Source: Bacteroidota bacterium (GTDB lineage: Bacteria > Bacteroidota > Bacteroidia > Bacteroidales > F082). Taken from it: DNA of 64,000 bases. The stretch covers positions 248,001 to 312,000 of the forward strand of contig JADJXJ010000003.1 in assembly GCA_016715945.1 (NCBI GenBank), given 5' to 3'. The notes below the pieces were generated by a model that did no database searches, had not been told where the DNA came from, and was given only the letters and a program-made list of their open reading frames with translations. Of the stretch, positions 1 through 10,250 are shown one piece after another. Both the position numbers and the translations under genes were made by a program. How positions within the stretch are numbered: the stretch's first letter is position 1; each line of letters begins with the position of its first letter.

Positions 1-1
1 A

Positions 2-1162
2 GCCGTTGAGTCGATCAGTCCTTACGACAATATTACCCGGTTTATGCACGAGGGTGCAAGCGGTGGTGGCAAGAGCGAAATGCTTCAGCACATTGTGCGC
101 GAGCGCAGTGGAGAGGTGCTGATCGGGGTAAACAGTATTACGGGCGAGAAACGTTCCATACAGATACCCCGTTTTTGTGAAATCAATCCCATTGCCGACG
201 ACATGGCCACCATTCACCCCGACCTGCAGACGGAAAGCAAGCGCCTCAGGTTGCTCGATGCCGAGAATGCATGGTTTATCCGCACCGACAACATCACCGG
301 ATATGGGGTGGATCCTGTGCTCGAAAAGATCACGATCAATGCCCGTCAGCCCTTGTTATTTCTCAACATCAGGACACACCCGGGGGGCACGGCCCTGATC
401 TGGAACCATACCGAAGATGCCCCGGGCAAACCTTGTCCGAATCCGCGCGTCATTGTGCCCCGCGAACTCTTCGAAGGGGTGGTGAGCCATCCCGTGCATA
501 TCGACGTTCGCAGTTTCGGAGTGCGCACTCCGCCCAGCTCGCTCGAAAATCCGAATTACGGCATACTTGGCCTGTTTCATATTCTGCCGCCAGCATTGGC
601 CTGGCTCTGGCGCCTGGTTTCGCCCCGCGGGCATGCCAACCCAAGCATCGTAGGAACCGGCAAAGGCATGGAAAGTGAAGGCGTGGGTTCGTATTGGCCG
701 TTTGCCACCGGAAAAATGGTGACCCAGGCCAACCTGCTGCTCGAACAGATTGCTGCCAAAACCGACACAAGGTATGTGCTCACCCCGAATCAGTATGTGG
801 GGGTATGGAAAGTGGGTTTTCGTCCGCAATTGCTTATGCGCGAATACCTTACGCGCCGAGGCAATGCCAAGTTCAGGCCCGACCAGATCAGCCCTGCCCG
901 CTGTCCCCTGCTGGGATATGAACTGGAATTCCTGACCATCGAAGGATCGAAAATCCCCAGCCGGTTCCTGAAGACCTACAAACAACCCGAAATGGGCTTT
1001 GAAGGATACGACAAGGGCGCGGCTATTTTGACCGGGTTTTTTCACAAGGAGCTTCAGCAGTTTCTCACCCCCGAGCTTTCGCCTCTGGGCAGGCGCATCA
1101 TCGAAACCTGCCTGGAAGGAGGAAGTATGGAGGCTTACGAACAGCTTATTCCGCGTAAATAG
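2..1162 (+). CDS. P-loop protein resembling DUF4914 (5'-truncated by window edge)
   Basis: The reading frame is open to the left edge, so the N-terminus lies outside the window; the first ATG (position 44) falls inside a conserved-looking stretch and is probably not the start. The visible part begins next to a phosphate-binding loop, HEGASGGGKSEM, which resembles the P-loop of PEP-carboxykinase/HPr-kinase folds. No signal peptide or membrane segment is evident, so the protein should be cytoplasmic. From memory the sequence resembles the uncharacterised DUF4914 family of Bacteroidota and Clostridia, whose members are around 600 residues; 387 codons are seen here. The family assignment is recall without a search, and the substrate is unknown. 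A hairpin with a T-run follows the stop. Confidence 0.62.
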   Translation, partial: AVESISPYDNITRFMHEGASGGGKSEMLQHIVRERSGEVLIGVNSITGEKRSIQIPRFCEINPIADDMATIHPDLQTESKRLRLLDAENAWFIRTDNITGYGVDPVLEKITINARQPLLFLNIRTHPGGTALIWNHTEDAPGKPCPNPRVIVPRELFEGVVSHPVHIDVRSFGVRTPPSSLENPNYGILGLFHILPPALAWLWRLVSPRGHANPSIVGTGKGMESEGVGSYWPFATGKMVTQANLLLEQIAAKTDTRYVLTPNQYVGVWKVGFRPQLLMREYLTRRGNAKFRPDQISPARCPLLGYELEFLTIEGSKIPSRFLKTYKQPEMGFEGYDKGAAILTGFFHKELQQFLTPELSPLGRRIIETCLEGGSMEAYEQLIPRK

Positions 1163-1189
1163 TTCTCATACAGCAATTTGGTTAATGAC

Positions 1190-1218
1190 AAGGCTGCCCG
1201 GACGGGGTGGCCTTTTTT
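1190..1218 (+). terminator. Rho-independent terminator after the P-loop gene
   Basis: AAGGCTGCCC at 1190-1199 pairs with GGGTGGCCTT at 1205-1214 (ten pairs including two G-U), and T residues run to 1218. It lies between two convergent genes, 28 bases after the stop of the plus-strand gene. Confidence 0.7.
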
Positions 1219-1222
1219 GCCA

Positions 1223-1669
1223 TCAGTTGAAAATCCGCAGCATGGCGCCATCGTAGGCCGTATTGTAGCGGATCATGGGCCAGCGCCCCGACCCCTGAAA
1301 AATGCTCCCGTCGAGCAGCGAATACAATGTGCCCGTACAGTTGTCTTTGGCAAAAGGATAATTGCCGTCCACTACCAGCCGGGTACAGTTGTTGCCATCG
1401 CAGCATTTGTTTGGTTCGTTGGGCGGGATCCGGTCGAAAGCCACAAATTCGGTTTGGTTGATGCGGTGTACAATAATGCCACGGCTGGGCAGGTCGCTGG
1501 TGAGGTACATCCAGCCTCCGGCGGTATTAAGCGGCTGATACTGCGTACTGTTTGGATTGATCAGGATATTGATATACACATTGGGTATGTTCGGATTACG
1601 TTCTTCCTTGGCGCAGGAAACAAACGCTAGCCAAAGCACAAAGACCAACAAAACGGGACGACTGGGCAT
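1223..1669 (-). CDS. Rieske-fold-like lipoprotein lacking canonical cluster ligands
   Basis: A 148-residue protein with a hydrophobic N-terminus ending in a lipobox (FVSC, Cys about residue 19), so it should be a membrane-anchored lipoprotein. The body follows the pattern of small Bacteroidota Rieske-like lipoproteins: a GWMYLTSDLPSRGIIV beta segment, then EFVAFDR, then a DGSIFQG turn and a final YDGAMLRIFN strand. The C-x-H and C-x-x-H ligand pairs expected of a [2Fe-2S] Rieske centre are absent. Instead there are cysteines in KCCDGNNC and DNC. Binding of a standard Rieske cluster therefore looks unlikely, though the fold is probably kept. It converges on the gene to its left. The fold assignment is from pattern similarity only. 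Confidence 0.62.
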   Translation of the reverse strand: MPSRPVLLVFVLWLAFVSCAKEERNPNIPNVYINILINPNSTQYQPLNTAGGWMYLTSDLPSRGIIVHRINQTEFVAFDRIPPNEPNKCCDGNNCTRLVVDGNYPFAKDNCTGTLYSLLDGSIFQGSGRWPMIRYNTAYDGAMLRIFN

Positions 1670-1813
1670 AAATTAAAGATGAAACTGTGTGCAAAATAAC
1701 GTGATTTAGCTCAAAGCATTGCCCATGTCATGACGGTTGTGGCCGGCATATTTCATCAGGCTTCGATTTAGCCAAAAGATTGTTATTTTGCAGGCAATTG
1801 CGATGAGGCAGTC
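1670..1813. promoter_or_regulatory. Divergent intergenic region with two TTATTTTG elements
   Basis: This 144-base spacer separates the minus-strand lipoprotein from the plus-strand sensor kinase. TTATTTTG occurs on the plus strand at 1783-1790, 24 bases before the kinase start, and on the minus strand (CAAAATAA at 1692-1699). Each differs by one base from the Bacteroidota -7 consensus TAnnTTTG. No convincing -33 TTG was found for either, so these are weak promoter candidates. Confidence 0.35.
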
Positions 1814-4800
1814 ATGAATGCAGCAAAAAAGAAACCGGCGCTCAGTACCAGATTCAGGACAAGTCTTTTGTTGCTTTTTTGGTTTGGGTTATTTAGTCCG
1901 TCGGGTCTGATGGCTGCCACTCAGCCCGGGGGGCGGCAGTTTACGCGTTTTTTTTCGGAGAACGCCCGCATTGAGCGTGGTTTGAGTCAGAACACTGTGT
2001 ATGTGGTGTTTCAGGACAGTCGCGGTTTACTTTGGCTGGGCACCTGGGATGGCCTCAACCGCTTCGATGGGTATGAGTTCAGGCATTACAACCGCGAAAC
2101 GGGGCTTTCCAACGAAACCATTCGTGCCCTGGCCCAAACCGGCGATATACTTTGGGTGGGCACCGAGGAAGGCCTCAACGCCATGAACCTGCGCAGTGGC
2201 AGCATCAGGAGTTTTTTTGCCCTGCCGGGCGACAGCACCAGCCTGACCAATAACTGGATCAATTGTTTATTTGTGGACTCCCGAGGCAGGCTTTGGGTGA
2301 GCACAGCCGCAGGCCTTAATCTACTCGATCCATCCACCGGAAAGATCCGGCAGTTTCTGGGCAGTGAATACGGCAGTCCGATCCGCAGCAATTACATCAA
2401 CACGCTTATCGAAGACGGTCAGGGGAGGTTTTGGGCTGCCACGCGCAACGGACTCATCAGTTTCACAGAAGGCAGTGGCACGATTACGCGTTATTTGCAC
2501 AACCCCTCATCTCCCCGGACGCTGCCCCACGATCAGGTGAATGCACTGGCCATCACCTCCGACCAGGCAATCTGGGTGGGCACACGTGCAGGACTCACAC
2601 GGCTCGATCCCAACACAAACCGTTTTTCCCTGCCCGACGACCTTGTGCGCGAAGAACCTGATCTGGCTAAGCTTGAGATCAACAGGTTGTATTACGAACC
2701 CGACAGCCTCCTCTGGATTGGGACGCAAACAGCGGGATTGTTCAGGTATAACCTTTCCACACGGGAGCTTACCCGCTACAACTTTGAGGTGGATAATCCC
2801 AACAGCCTGAGCGACAACAGGGTGTTCGACATCCTGCGCGACAACCGCGGCAACCTATGGGTTGGAACGTTCAACGGACTGAACAGGCTGAGCACTGCCT
2901 TGCCCATGTTCCGAACCTACCGGAACAACCCGCTTTCGGACAACAGCCTGATCAACAACTCGGTTTGGGCATTTGAAGAAGATGCGGACGGCAGGATCTG
3001 GATAGGTACCGAGGAGGGAATCAGCATCCTCGATCCCAAAAGCCAGACGTTCAGATCGCTTCGTTCAGTTTTACCTAAAGTTGATGGCCTGCCGTCAGGG
3101 CACATCCGCGAAATCTATCGCGACAGCCGCAATCGGATGTGGATTGGCACACGCTACAATGGTTTGAGCGTGTACGACCCTGCAACAAGGCGCTTTAGCC
3201 ACTTCCGTCACCTCCCCGACGACACCACCAGTCTCCCTGACAACCAGGTGGTTAGTGTGTATGAAGATCATTTAGGGCGAATATGGGTTGGCACCCCGTA
3301 TGGTCTGGGCCGCCTTGATCCGGCTAACAGAAAATTCCGCAACTATCGTCCCGATCCGGATCATCCCAATAGCCTGCCCGACCGTCGCGTGCTGGATATT
3401 TATCAGGACAACAAGCAACGTATCTGGCTGGCCACCGGCGATGGGTTGCTTCAATATCAGGAGGAAAGCGACAACTTCCGCATTTTTCGTTCGCAGCCCG
3501 ACAACGGGGGCACAAACCGCCTGTTTTCCATTAGCCCCGACCCGCAAGGCCGTCTCTGGCTGGGCACGCGTGGAGGAGGCATCATGATGTTCGACCCCGA
3601 AACCAGTACTTTTAGGAGCTATACCGAGCGCAACGGACTTTCGAACAATGTAGCCTACCTGGCGCTCAGCGATAAATCTGGAAACATCTGGGTTTCGACC
3701 AACTGGGGGCTCTCTCGCCTCGACGTCGGCACCGGAGTTTTCTCCACATTCGAAGTAAGCGACGGTTTGCAAAGCAACGAGTTCAATTTTAATGCAGGCT
3801 TTGTTGCATCCGACGGGCAGATTTTCTTTGGCGGGATGAATGGTTTTACGGCTTTTTACCCCGAGAATGTCGTACATGATTCTCCCTCAGCCCGCATCAT
3901 TCTGTCATCCTTTAAGTTGCTTAATCAGTTGCAATACAAGCAGCTATGCAATGGCGACACCCTGAGGCTGCGGTATGACGAAAATTTCTTTGGCTTCGAA
4001 TTTGCTGCCCTCGATTTCGCCAACAGCAACAAAATCAAGTACCGTTTCAAACTCGAAAACCACAACGACAACTGGGTGGAGCGCAATGCGGGACAACGCT
4101 TTGCCGAGTTTGCCAGGGTGAGTCCGGGACTTTACCGTTTTGTGGTGCAATCGACCAATGCCCAGGGACTATGGTCCGACAATGCCCTCACCATCAACAT
4201 TATCATTTATCCGCCATGGTATCAGACCTGGTGGTTCAGGTCGCTGCTCGTGCTGGCCGGCATCATGGGTTTTTACCTTTTTCTGTTTCTGAGGCTCAGG
4301 TCGGTGCGTCGCAAACATCAGGACGAGAAACGGTATCTGGAGTTTCAGAAAAAAACCAACGAATTGGAACAGAAGGCTCTGCAGCTTCAAATGAACCCTC
4401 ATTTCCTTTTCAACAGCCTCAACAGCATCCAGAGCTTTGTGTTGAAAAACGATATTGACAACGCCATCCGATACCTATCCAAATTTTCGCAACTTATGCG
4501 CCGAACGCTCAACCACAGCAAGGAAAGCTCCATTCCTCTGCAGGACGAGCTGGAAGCCATCAGGCTTTACCTTGAAATTGAGCAGCTCAGGTTTGAGAAT
4601 AAATTCGAGTACTCCATAACACTCGATCCTGCAATAGACGAGCAGTTTGTCGAAATACCGCCAATGATTCTTCAGCCCATTGTCGAAAATGCCATTCATC
4701 ATGGTCTCATGCACCGCGAATCAGGAGGAAAACTGCTCATAAGCCTTAAAGCAGAAGGGCAATCGATTCGCATTGTAATTGAAGACAACGGCATCGGGCG

Positions 4801-4993
4801 AGCACAGTCGGCCGAGTTGCGGAGGCATTCGGGAATAAAGCGCGAGTCGCTGGGAATGGCTATCACCTCAGAGCGTTTCGAAATGCTCAGCCAGTATTCA
4901 GGCCAGGGCTATACGCTTGAGGTTGAGGACCTTTTTGATGATCAGGGCAAGGCACAGGGCACCAGAGTAACCATATTGATTACCGAAGAGTAA
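1814..4993 (+). CDS. Two-component propeller sensor histidine kinase (LytS-type kinase core)
   Basis: The 1059-residue protein has an N-terminal signal/anchor (about residues 17-35), then a long run of two-component-regulator propeller repeats (about 40-700) marked by recurrent LWVGT, IWIGT and GLNRLDP motifs. Two seven-bladed propellers are expected in this family. A Y_Y_Y-type beta-sandwich (about 715-797), one membrane helix (about 805-828) and a His_kinase core with NPHFLFNSLNSI (His863) and an ATPase domain (VENAIHHGL, DNGIGR) follow. The propeller side should be periplasmic and sense a ligand, often a glycan or breakdown product. There is no fused receiver or AraC domain. The partner is probably the LytTR regulator starting 85 bases downstream. 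Confidence 0.93.
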   Translation: MNAAKKKPALSTRFRTSLLLLFWFGLFSPSGLMAATQPGGRQFTRFFSENARIERGLSQNTVYVVFQDSRGLLWLGTWDGLNRFDGYEFRHYNRETGLSNETIRALAQTGDILWVGTEEGLNAMNLRSGSIRSFFALPGDSTSLTNNWINCLFVDSRGRLWVSTAAGLNLLDPSTGKIRQFLGSEYGSPIRSNYINTLIEDGQGRFWAATRNGLISFTEGSGTITRYLHNPSSPRTLPHDQVNALAITSDQAIWVGTRAGLTRLDPNTNRFSLPDDLVREEPDLAKLEINRLYYEPDSLLWIGTQTAGLFRYNLSTRELTRYNFEVDNPNSLSDNRVFDILRDNRGNLWVGTFNGLNRLSTALPMFRTYRNNPLSDNSLINNSVWAFEEDADGRIWIGTEEGISILDPKSQTFRSLRSVLPKVDGLPSGHIREIYRDSRNRMWIGTRYNGLSVYDPATRRFSHFRHLPDDTTSLPDNQVVSVYEDHLGRIWVGTPYGLGRLDPANRKFRNYRPDPDHPNSLPDRRVLDIYQDNKQRIWLATGDGLLQYQEESDNFRIFRSQPDNGGTNRLFSISPDPQGRLWLGTRGGGIMMFDPETSTFRSYTERNGLSNNVAYLALSDKSGNIWVSTNWGLSRLDVGTGVFSTFEVSDGLQSNEFNFNAGFVASDGQIFFGGMNGFTAFYPENVVHDSPSARIILSSFKLLNQLQYKQLCNGDTLRLRYDENFFGFEFAALDFANSNKIKYRFKLENHNDNWVERNAGQRFAEFARVSPGLYRFVVQSTNAQGLWSDNALTINIIIYPPWYQTWWFRSLLVLAGIMGFYLFLFLRLRSVRRKHQDEKRYLEFQKKTNELEQKALQLQMNPHFLFNSLNSIQSFVLKNDIDNAIRYLSKFSQLMRRTLNHSKESSIPLQDELEAIRLYLEIEQLRFENKFEYSITLDPAIDEQFVEIPPMILQPIVENAIHHGLMHRESGGKLLISLKAEGQSIRIVIEDNGIGRAQSAELRRHSGIKRESLGMAITSERFEMLSQYSGQGYTLEVEDLFDDQGKAQGTRVTILITEE

Positions 4994-5045
4994 TAGACAT
5001 TCAAACTGATATAAAGCCAGATGAGCATTCCGTTTGTGGTTTCAT

Positions 5046-5053
5046 TAGCTTTG
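5046..5053 (+). promoter_or_regulatory. -7 promoter element upstream of the LytTR regulator
   Basis: TAGCTTTG matches the Bacteroidota -7 consensus TAnnTTTG and lies 25 bases before the ATG at 5079. No TTG was found at the ideal spacing upstream. If active, it would let the response regulator be transcribed separately from the kinase gene. Confidence 0.45.
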
Positions 5054-5078
5054 CAAAGAATTGAAAGTGTAATAGCCG

Positions 5079-5828
5079 ATGATAAGAGCAATTATCGTTG
5101 AAGATGAAGCGCGTTCGCGCGAAACGCTGAAAAGTCTGCTTGCCCGGTTTTGTCCGGATGTGATGGTGGTGGCCGAGGCCGCCGGGGTGCAGCAGGGGCG
5201 CGAAGCCATAGCAAAAAACGAGCCCGATTTGGTTTTTCTGGATATCGAAATGCCCGATGGCAGTGGTTTTCGCCTGCTCGACAGCCAGACCAAAGCGCCC
5301 TTTGATGTGGTTTTTACAACTGCTTTCGACCAGTTTGCAATAAAAGCGATCCGATACGCGGCACTCGACTACCTGCTCAAGCCTATTGTGCCCGACGAGC
5401 TGCAGGCTGCCGTGGAAAAGGTTCGTCAGAACAAAGAGCGCAAGCACAATATGCGCAAATTCGAAGTGCTCATGAACAACCTCGACACACCCCTTGTGGA
5501 GCCCAGGAAGATTGTTTTATCGACAATTGAAAAATTGCATGTTGTTGAGGTTGACCGCATTCTGCGTTGCGAATCCGATAATTACTATACCCACTTTTAT
5601 TTCACCGACGGCAAGCATCTGCTTATCAGCAAAACCCTGAAAGACGTAGAAGCTTTGCTTGAAGGAGCAAATTTTGTCAGGCCCCATAAGTCGCATCTGG
5701 TCAACACACGCTTTATTCAAAATTTCAGTCGCGACGACGGCGGTTATCTCACCCTGTCAAACGGCGAAAAAATACCGGTATCACGCCGCAAAAAGGAGAA
5801 AATCCTCGAACTGTTGCACCGCTTATAG
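5079..5828 (+). CDS. LytTR-family response regulator
   Basis: A 249-residue cytoplasmic regulator. Residues 1-120 form a receiver domain with the acidic pair E8/D9, the phospho-acceptor Asp55 in LVFLDIEMPDGSGF and the conserved KPI (KPIVPDEL) lysine. Residues about 146-249 form a LytTR DNA-binding domain (ILRCESDNYYTHFYF, HKSHLVNTRFI, PVSRRKKEKI). It follows the NPHFLFN-type sensor kinase, the usual partner for LytTR regulators, so the two very likely form one signalling pair. The targets are not evident; the TonB receptor and T9SS cargo genes just downstream are possible but unproven. Confidence 0.95.
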   Translation: MIRAIIVEDEARSRETLKSLLARFCPDVMVVAEAAGVQQGREAIAKNEPDLVFLDIEMPDGSGFRLLDSQTKAPFDVVFTTAFDQFAIKAIRYAALDYLLKPIVPDELQAAVEKVRQNKERKHNMRKFEVLMNNLDTPLVEPRKIVLSTIEKLHVVEVDRILRCESDNYYTHFYFTDGKHLLISKTLKDVEALLEGANFVRPHKSHLVNTRFIQNFSRDDGGYLTLSNGEKIPVSRRKKEKILELLHRL

Positions 5829-5924
5829 CATACTGTCGTTTTTTCGTGCATTTTAACAAGATTCTTTGCCGAATCTTGCTACTTTAGCCAACTGAGCTTA
5901 ATCAACAAACTTTTTCCAATTCAT

Positions 5925-6389
5925 ATGGAAGATCTGATATATGTCCTTCTTGCATTGTTGTGGATCGTATTTTCAGTCGTAAAGGCAAGGCAAAACCAAC
6001 AGCAAGGCCAACTGCCGAGAGGAGCCCCGCACCAAAGACGTCCTGGGAACAAATGCTCGAAGAATTACTTCCACCAGAAGATGAAGAAGAGGAATCGCCT
6101 TTGAAGGTGCAGCCCCTGTTTCAGCAGCGAATCCCCGCACCTGCAGAAGTTGAAGGCCCAGGTATGTTTCGCCCTACGAAGCATACAATACCCTTGATTT
6201 ACGAAACAGATAACGCAATACCTGAAATCATTTCGCTCGAAGAAACCGAAGTCGTTTCGCCAGTGCTTGCATCGCGCATCAAACGGAGACCTCACTCAGA
6301 TCAGGGCCACTCATTACAACCCGCAATTCCTGATCGAACTGCGCAGAGCAGTCGTTTACAACGCAATTCTGGAGCGGCCTGCCTGGTAA
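5925..6389 (+). pseudogene. Small membrane-anchored hypothetical protein, two compensating frameshifts
   Basis: ATG at 5925 opens MEDLIYVLLALLWIVFS, an N-terminal membrane anchor. The frame must then shift by one base near 5965-5990 to continue into an acidic, proline-rich middle (EQMLEELLPPEDEEEE). It must shift back near 6285-6300 to reach the C-terminus RRAVVYNAILERPAW and the stop at 6387-6389. The total span is 465 bases, exactly 155 codons, as expected for one lost and one gained base. A short N-terminal helix, acidic linker and conserved (R)AVIYxxIL(N/E)RP ending is a pattern I recall from small Bacteroidota proteins of unknown function. As written no single frame encodes the whole protein. 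Sequence error or genuine inactivation cannot be separated here. Confidence 0.6.
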
Positions 6390-6513
6390 AAAGGCCGGAA
6401 TCCCGAATTTTATTTGTTATCGGCCGACCAAGTGTTAATTAATGTGAAAATGTTTTTTATTTTTACCGACCTTAAACCATCGAACCTCAGCGTACAACAC
6501 AAAATTGCATGAT

Positions 6514-9500
6514 ATGACAAAACGTTTACTGTTTGCCTTGAGCTTTCTGTTGGCAACCAATATGTTGGCTTATGCCCAACAGGGTAGGTTGCAGGGAAAA
6601 GTCTTCGAAAAAGGAACGCGCGAGCCTGTTCCCTTTGCCAACATCGTGCTCGAAAATGGCGGTACGATAGTGGGTGGGGCCACATCGGACTTCGACGGAA
6701 ACTATGTGATCAACCCCATACCTCCGGGCCGGTACGACCTCAAAGCCACCTTTGTGGGATATAATCCCGTTACAGTCAGGGGTATTGTAATCACAGCCAA
6801 CCAGATCACTTTCTACAACATCGAAATGGTATCCACAGCCATCGACCTGCAGACGGTGGAAGTGGTTGATTACAAAGTACCACTCATTTCGAAAGACCAG
6901 ACTACCAGCGGGGCCTCAATCACAGCCGAGGAAATCAAAAAGATGCCAAACCGATCGGCTGATGCCGTTGCAGCCACAGTAGGCGGTGTGTTCTCGGCCG
7001 ACGGTGAGCGCGGCAACGTGCGCGGTGCCCGTTCGGATGCCACCGCCGTTTACATCGATGGTGTTCGTGTCATCGGCAACAGTAACGTGCCTCAGTCATC
7101 CATCGAACAGGTTGACGTTATTCTGGGCGGTACACCTGCACAATATGGCGACGCCACAGGGGGTATCATCAATATCACAACCCGTGGGCCGTCACGTAAG
7201 TTTGGCGCCGGACTGGAACTCGAAACCTCCGAGCTGCTCGACCCATACGGCCACAACAGGTTGGGATTCAACATTCAGGGACCGCTAATCAAAAGCAAAA
7301 GCAAGAACACTTCGCTGCTTGGCTTTTTCATTGCTGGCGATATCAATTACGAACGCGATGGCCAGATCTCCTCAACCGGATACTGGAGAGCCACCGACGA
7401 AACCCTCCAATTCCTCAAAGAAAATCCCCTCCGGCCAACAGGTACCGGTACAGGTACCTTCCTCAACGGCGAATTTGTCCGCCTGTCGGATATGGAAAAG
7501 ACCCGCCGGTCGATGAACACCCAAAACTACAACATCAACCTTTCGGGCAACCTCAACATCCGTACCACCGAAACGGTGAACCTTACTTTTGGCGGAACCT
7601 TCAACCGTGCTCATGGCAATGCTTTCGACTATTCTGCCTCATTTTTTAACTGGGATAAAAACATCGAGTACAACAACCAAACATGGCGCGTATTCGGTCG
7701 ATTCACCCAACGTTTCCCCACCGCAAGCGACAGCCGCTCATTGGTTAAAAACCTCTACTACTCCATTCAGGCCGACTATACACGCCAGAATAACTCATCG
7801 GGCGATCCTTATCACTACGACAATTTATTCGATTACGGTTACCTCGGAAAATTCTCCATCTACAAGCGCAACACATTCGAAATCGGCAGCGATTCCGTCA
7901 ATGGACAGTGGTACCGCAACGTTTGGGTGCTCAACAGCTGGGATTTCGACACCCTTGTTGAGTGGACCCCTTTCGATGTGAACCCGCTGATAGCCCAATT
8001 TACTACCTCCTATTACAATACCTACTCGGTCAAGCGGCCGGTCACTACCGCAACCTCGACCAGATTCAGCTGGGCGGTGGTTTGATTAACGGTCAGAACC
8101 CCGACGCTTTCTACGGGCTTTATGATGCTCCCGGGCGTAATCAGGGAGGATACAGCAAGGTTGACAACGAGCAGTTCAGCATCAATGTGGCCGGATCGAT
8201 GGATATTGGTAACCACGAAATTAAACTGGGCTTCCAATACGAGCAACGCACCAACCGGAGCATCTGTTCATACGCTCCCACCGGACTGTGGAACCTGATG
8301 CGCGGCCTCACCAATTTCCACATTCGTGAGCTCGACAAGCAAAATCCTGTAACTATCGGATGGGACGGTATTGTAGACACCATAATTTACTACCGTCGCT
8401 ACGATGCCAACTCTCAGCGCGTTTTCGACCGCAATCTGCGTCAGCGCCTGGGGCTCCCGGTTGACGGCCTCGACTTTATTGTTATCGATTCTTACGACTA
8501 CAACAACAATACCATCGAGTATTACGACAAACTAGGTATTCGCCGAACCATTCAGGCACCTGGAAACATGTTTGATATCAGCATGTTTAGCGCCGACGAA
8601 ATCCTGAACAATGGTAATTTCTATGCCAGCTACTTTGGTTTCGACTATATGGGCAACAAGCTCAAAACCCGTCCCAGCTTTGACGAGTTTTTCACCGCAC
8701 GCGACGAAAACGGGGTCTTTACCCGGCCGATCGGCGCTTTCCAGCCTATTTATATGGCAGGATACCTGCAGGATAAGTTTGCCTTCCGCGACCTCATATT
8801 TAATATAGGTGTGCGTGTTGACCGTTTCGATGCCAACCAGAAAGTGCCCAAAGACCCTTACCTGCTCTACAACGCCAAAACTGCTGGTGAAGTTACTGAG
8901 ATCAAAGGGCAGCCCGTGGTGCATCCGGCCGGTATCGGAAGCGATTACACCGTTTACGTAGATAAAAAAGGAGACCCGAACCGTATTGTGGGATACCGGT
9001 TCGAAAACACCTGGTTCAATGATCAGGGCGCAGTTATTCAGGACCCCAGCCAGCTGGACGTGGGTTCGGGTATCACGCCTTTCCTTACCGATTGGTCGCA
9101 GCAGGGGATCAATTCCAGTGCTTTCAAAGATTACGACCCGCAGCTCAGCGTCATGCCACGTATCTCCTTCTCATTCCCCATCTCGGATGAAGCCCTGTTC
9201 TTTGCCCACTACGATGTGCTCACCCAGCGTCCGACCAGCAACCTGTTCTCCAATCCTGCTATTTATTACTACTTCGAAAACATTGGTGGCACGATCAACA
9301 ATCCTTCACTCAAACCATCACAGACCATTGACTATGAGCTTGGTTTCACCCAAAAGCTGACCAATACTTCTTCGATTACCTTCACCAGTTTCTACCGCGA
9401 GATGCGCAACATGATCCAGATTTTCAGGTTCAACGGCGCTTATCCCAAGGACTACACTTCGTTCAGCAACCTCGACTTCGGAACCGTTAAAGGGCTCACC

Positions 9501-10223
9501 GTGGAGTACGACCTCAGGCGTACGAACAATGCCCGTATTCGTGCCGGCTATACCCTTCAGTTTGCCAATGCAACAGGAGCTTCCACAACCACTGCGGCTT
9601 CGCTTGTGGCTGCCGGATTGCCCAACCTGCGTTCGACCATCCCTATGCCTTGGGACCGCCGTCACCAGTTCAACCTGCTGCTCGACTATCGTTACGGCTC
9701 TGGTCGTGAATACAACGGACCGCGCATCAGCCGTGAATCGAAAGGCAAAAAACCCATCAATCTGCTCGAGGATGCCGGCTTCACCCTCACCGTACTCGGT
9801 GGTTCGGGTACGCCTTACACTGCATCGCGCAATGTCAACTCGCCCCTGTCCAACATTGCCAACCTGCTTCGCGGAACCTACTTCGGTTCGCGACTGCCCT
9901 GGCAATTCAGGCTTGACCTGAGGGTTGACAAAGACTTCAACCTCAAGATTAATCAGAAAGATGGTGAGCAGATCAAGAAAGCATACCTCAACGTGTACGC
10001 CCAAGTGCTTAACCTACTCGATACACGAAACGTGTTGCGTGTTTACCCTGCAACCGGAAACCCCGACGACGACGGATACCTCTCTGCCCCCGAATGGCAA
10101 CGCCAGATCAACAATCAAACGGATCCCATTGCCTTCAGGGAACTTTACTCTGTGTATGTCAATGCTCCTTTCAACTACAGTTCGCCACGTCAGATCAGGT
10201 TGGGCGTGATGTTCAACTTCTAA
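6514..10223 (+). pseudogene. TonB-dependent receptor with carboxypeptidase-regulatory-like domain, frameshifted
   Basis: ATG at 6514 starts a signal peptide ending in AYAQQG. A carboxypeptidase-regulatory-like domain follows (about residues 25-110; GTREPVPFANIVL, DFDGNYVINPIPPG), then a TonB plug (IKKMPNRSADAVAATVGGV, YIDGVRV, GGTPAQYGDATGG) and a long beta-barrel. The first frame ends at 8085. The barrel continues in another frame from about 8035 (GHYRNLDQIQLGGG) to 10223, ending in the aromatic strand GVMFNF. The total length is one base short of a whole number of codons, so a single base is missing near 8031-8046. Apart from that the protein (about 1236 residues) is intact. It begins a likely unit with the T9SS cargo gene and the PorV-like gene. 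Confidence 0.85.
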
Positions 10224-10250
10224 TTTCTCCGGTATTTGTAAAAATTAACT

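Noticed and set aside
5858..5877. Hairpin AAGATTC-N6-GAATCTT after the LytTR gene
   Set aside because: The stem is short and A/T-rich and no T-run follows on either strand, so it was not called a terminator.
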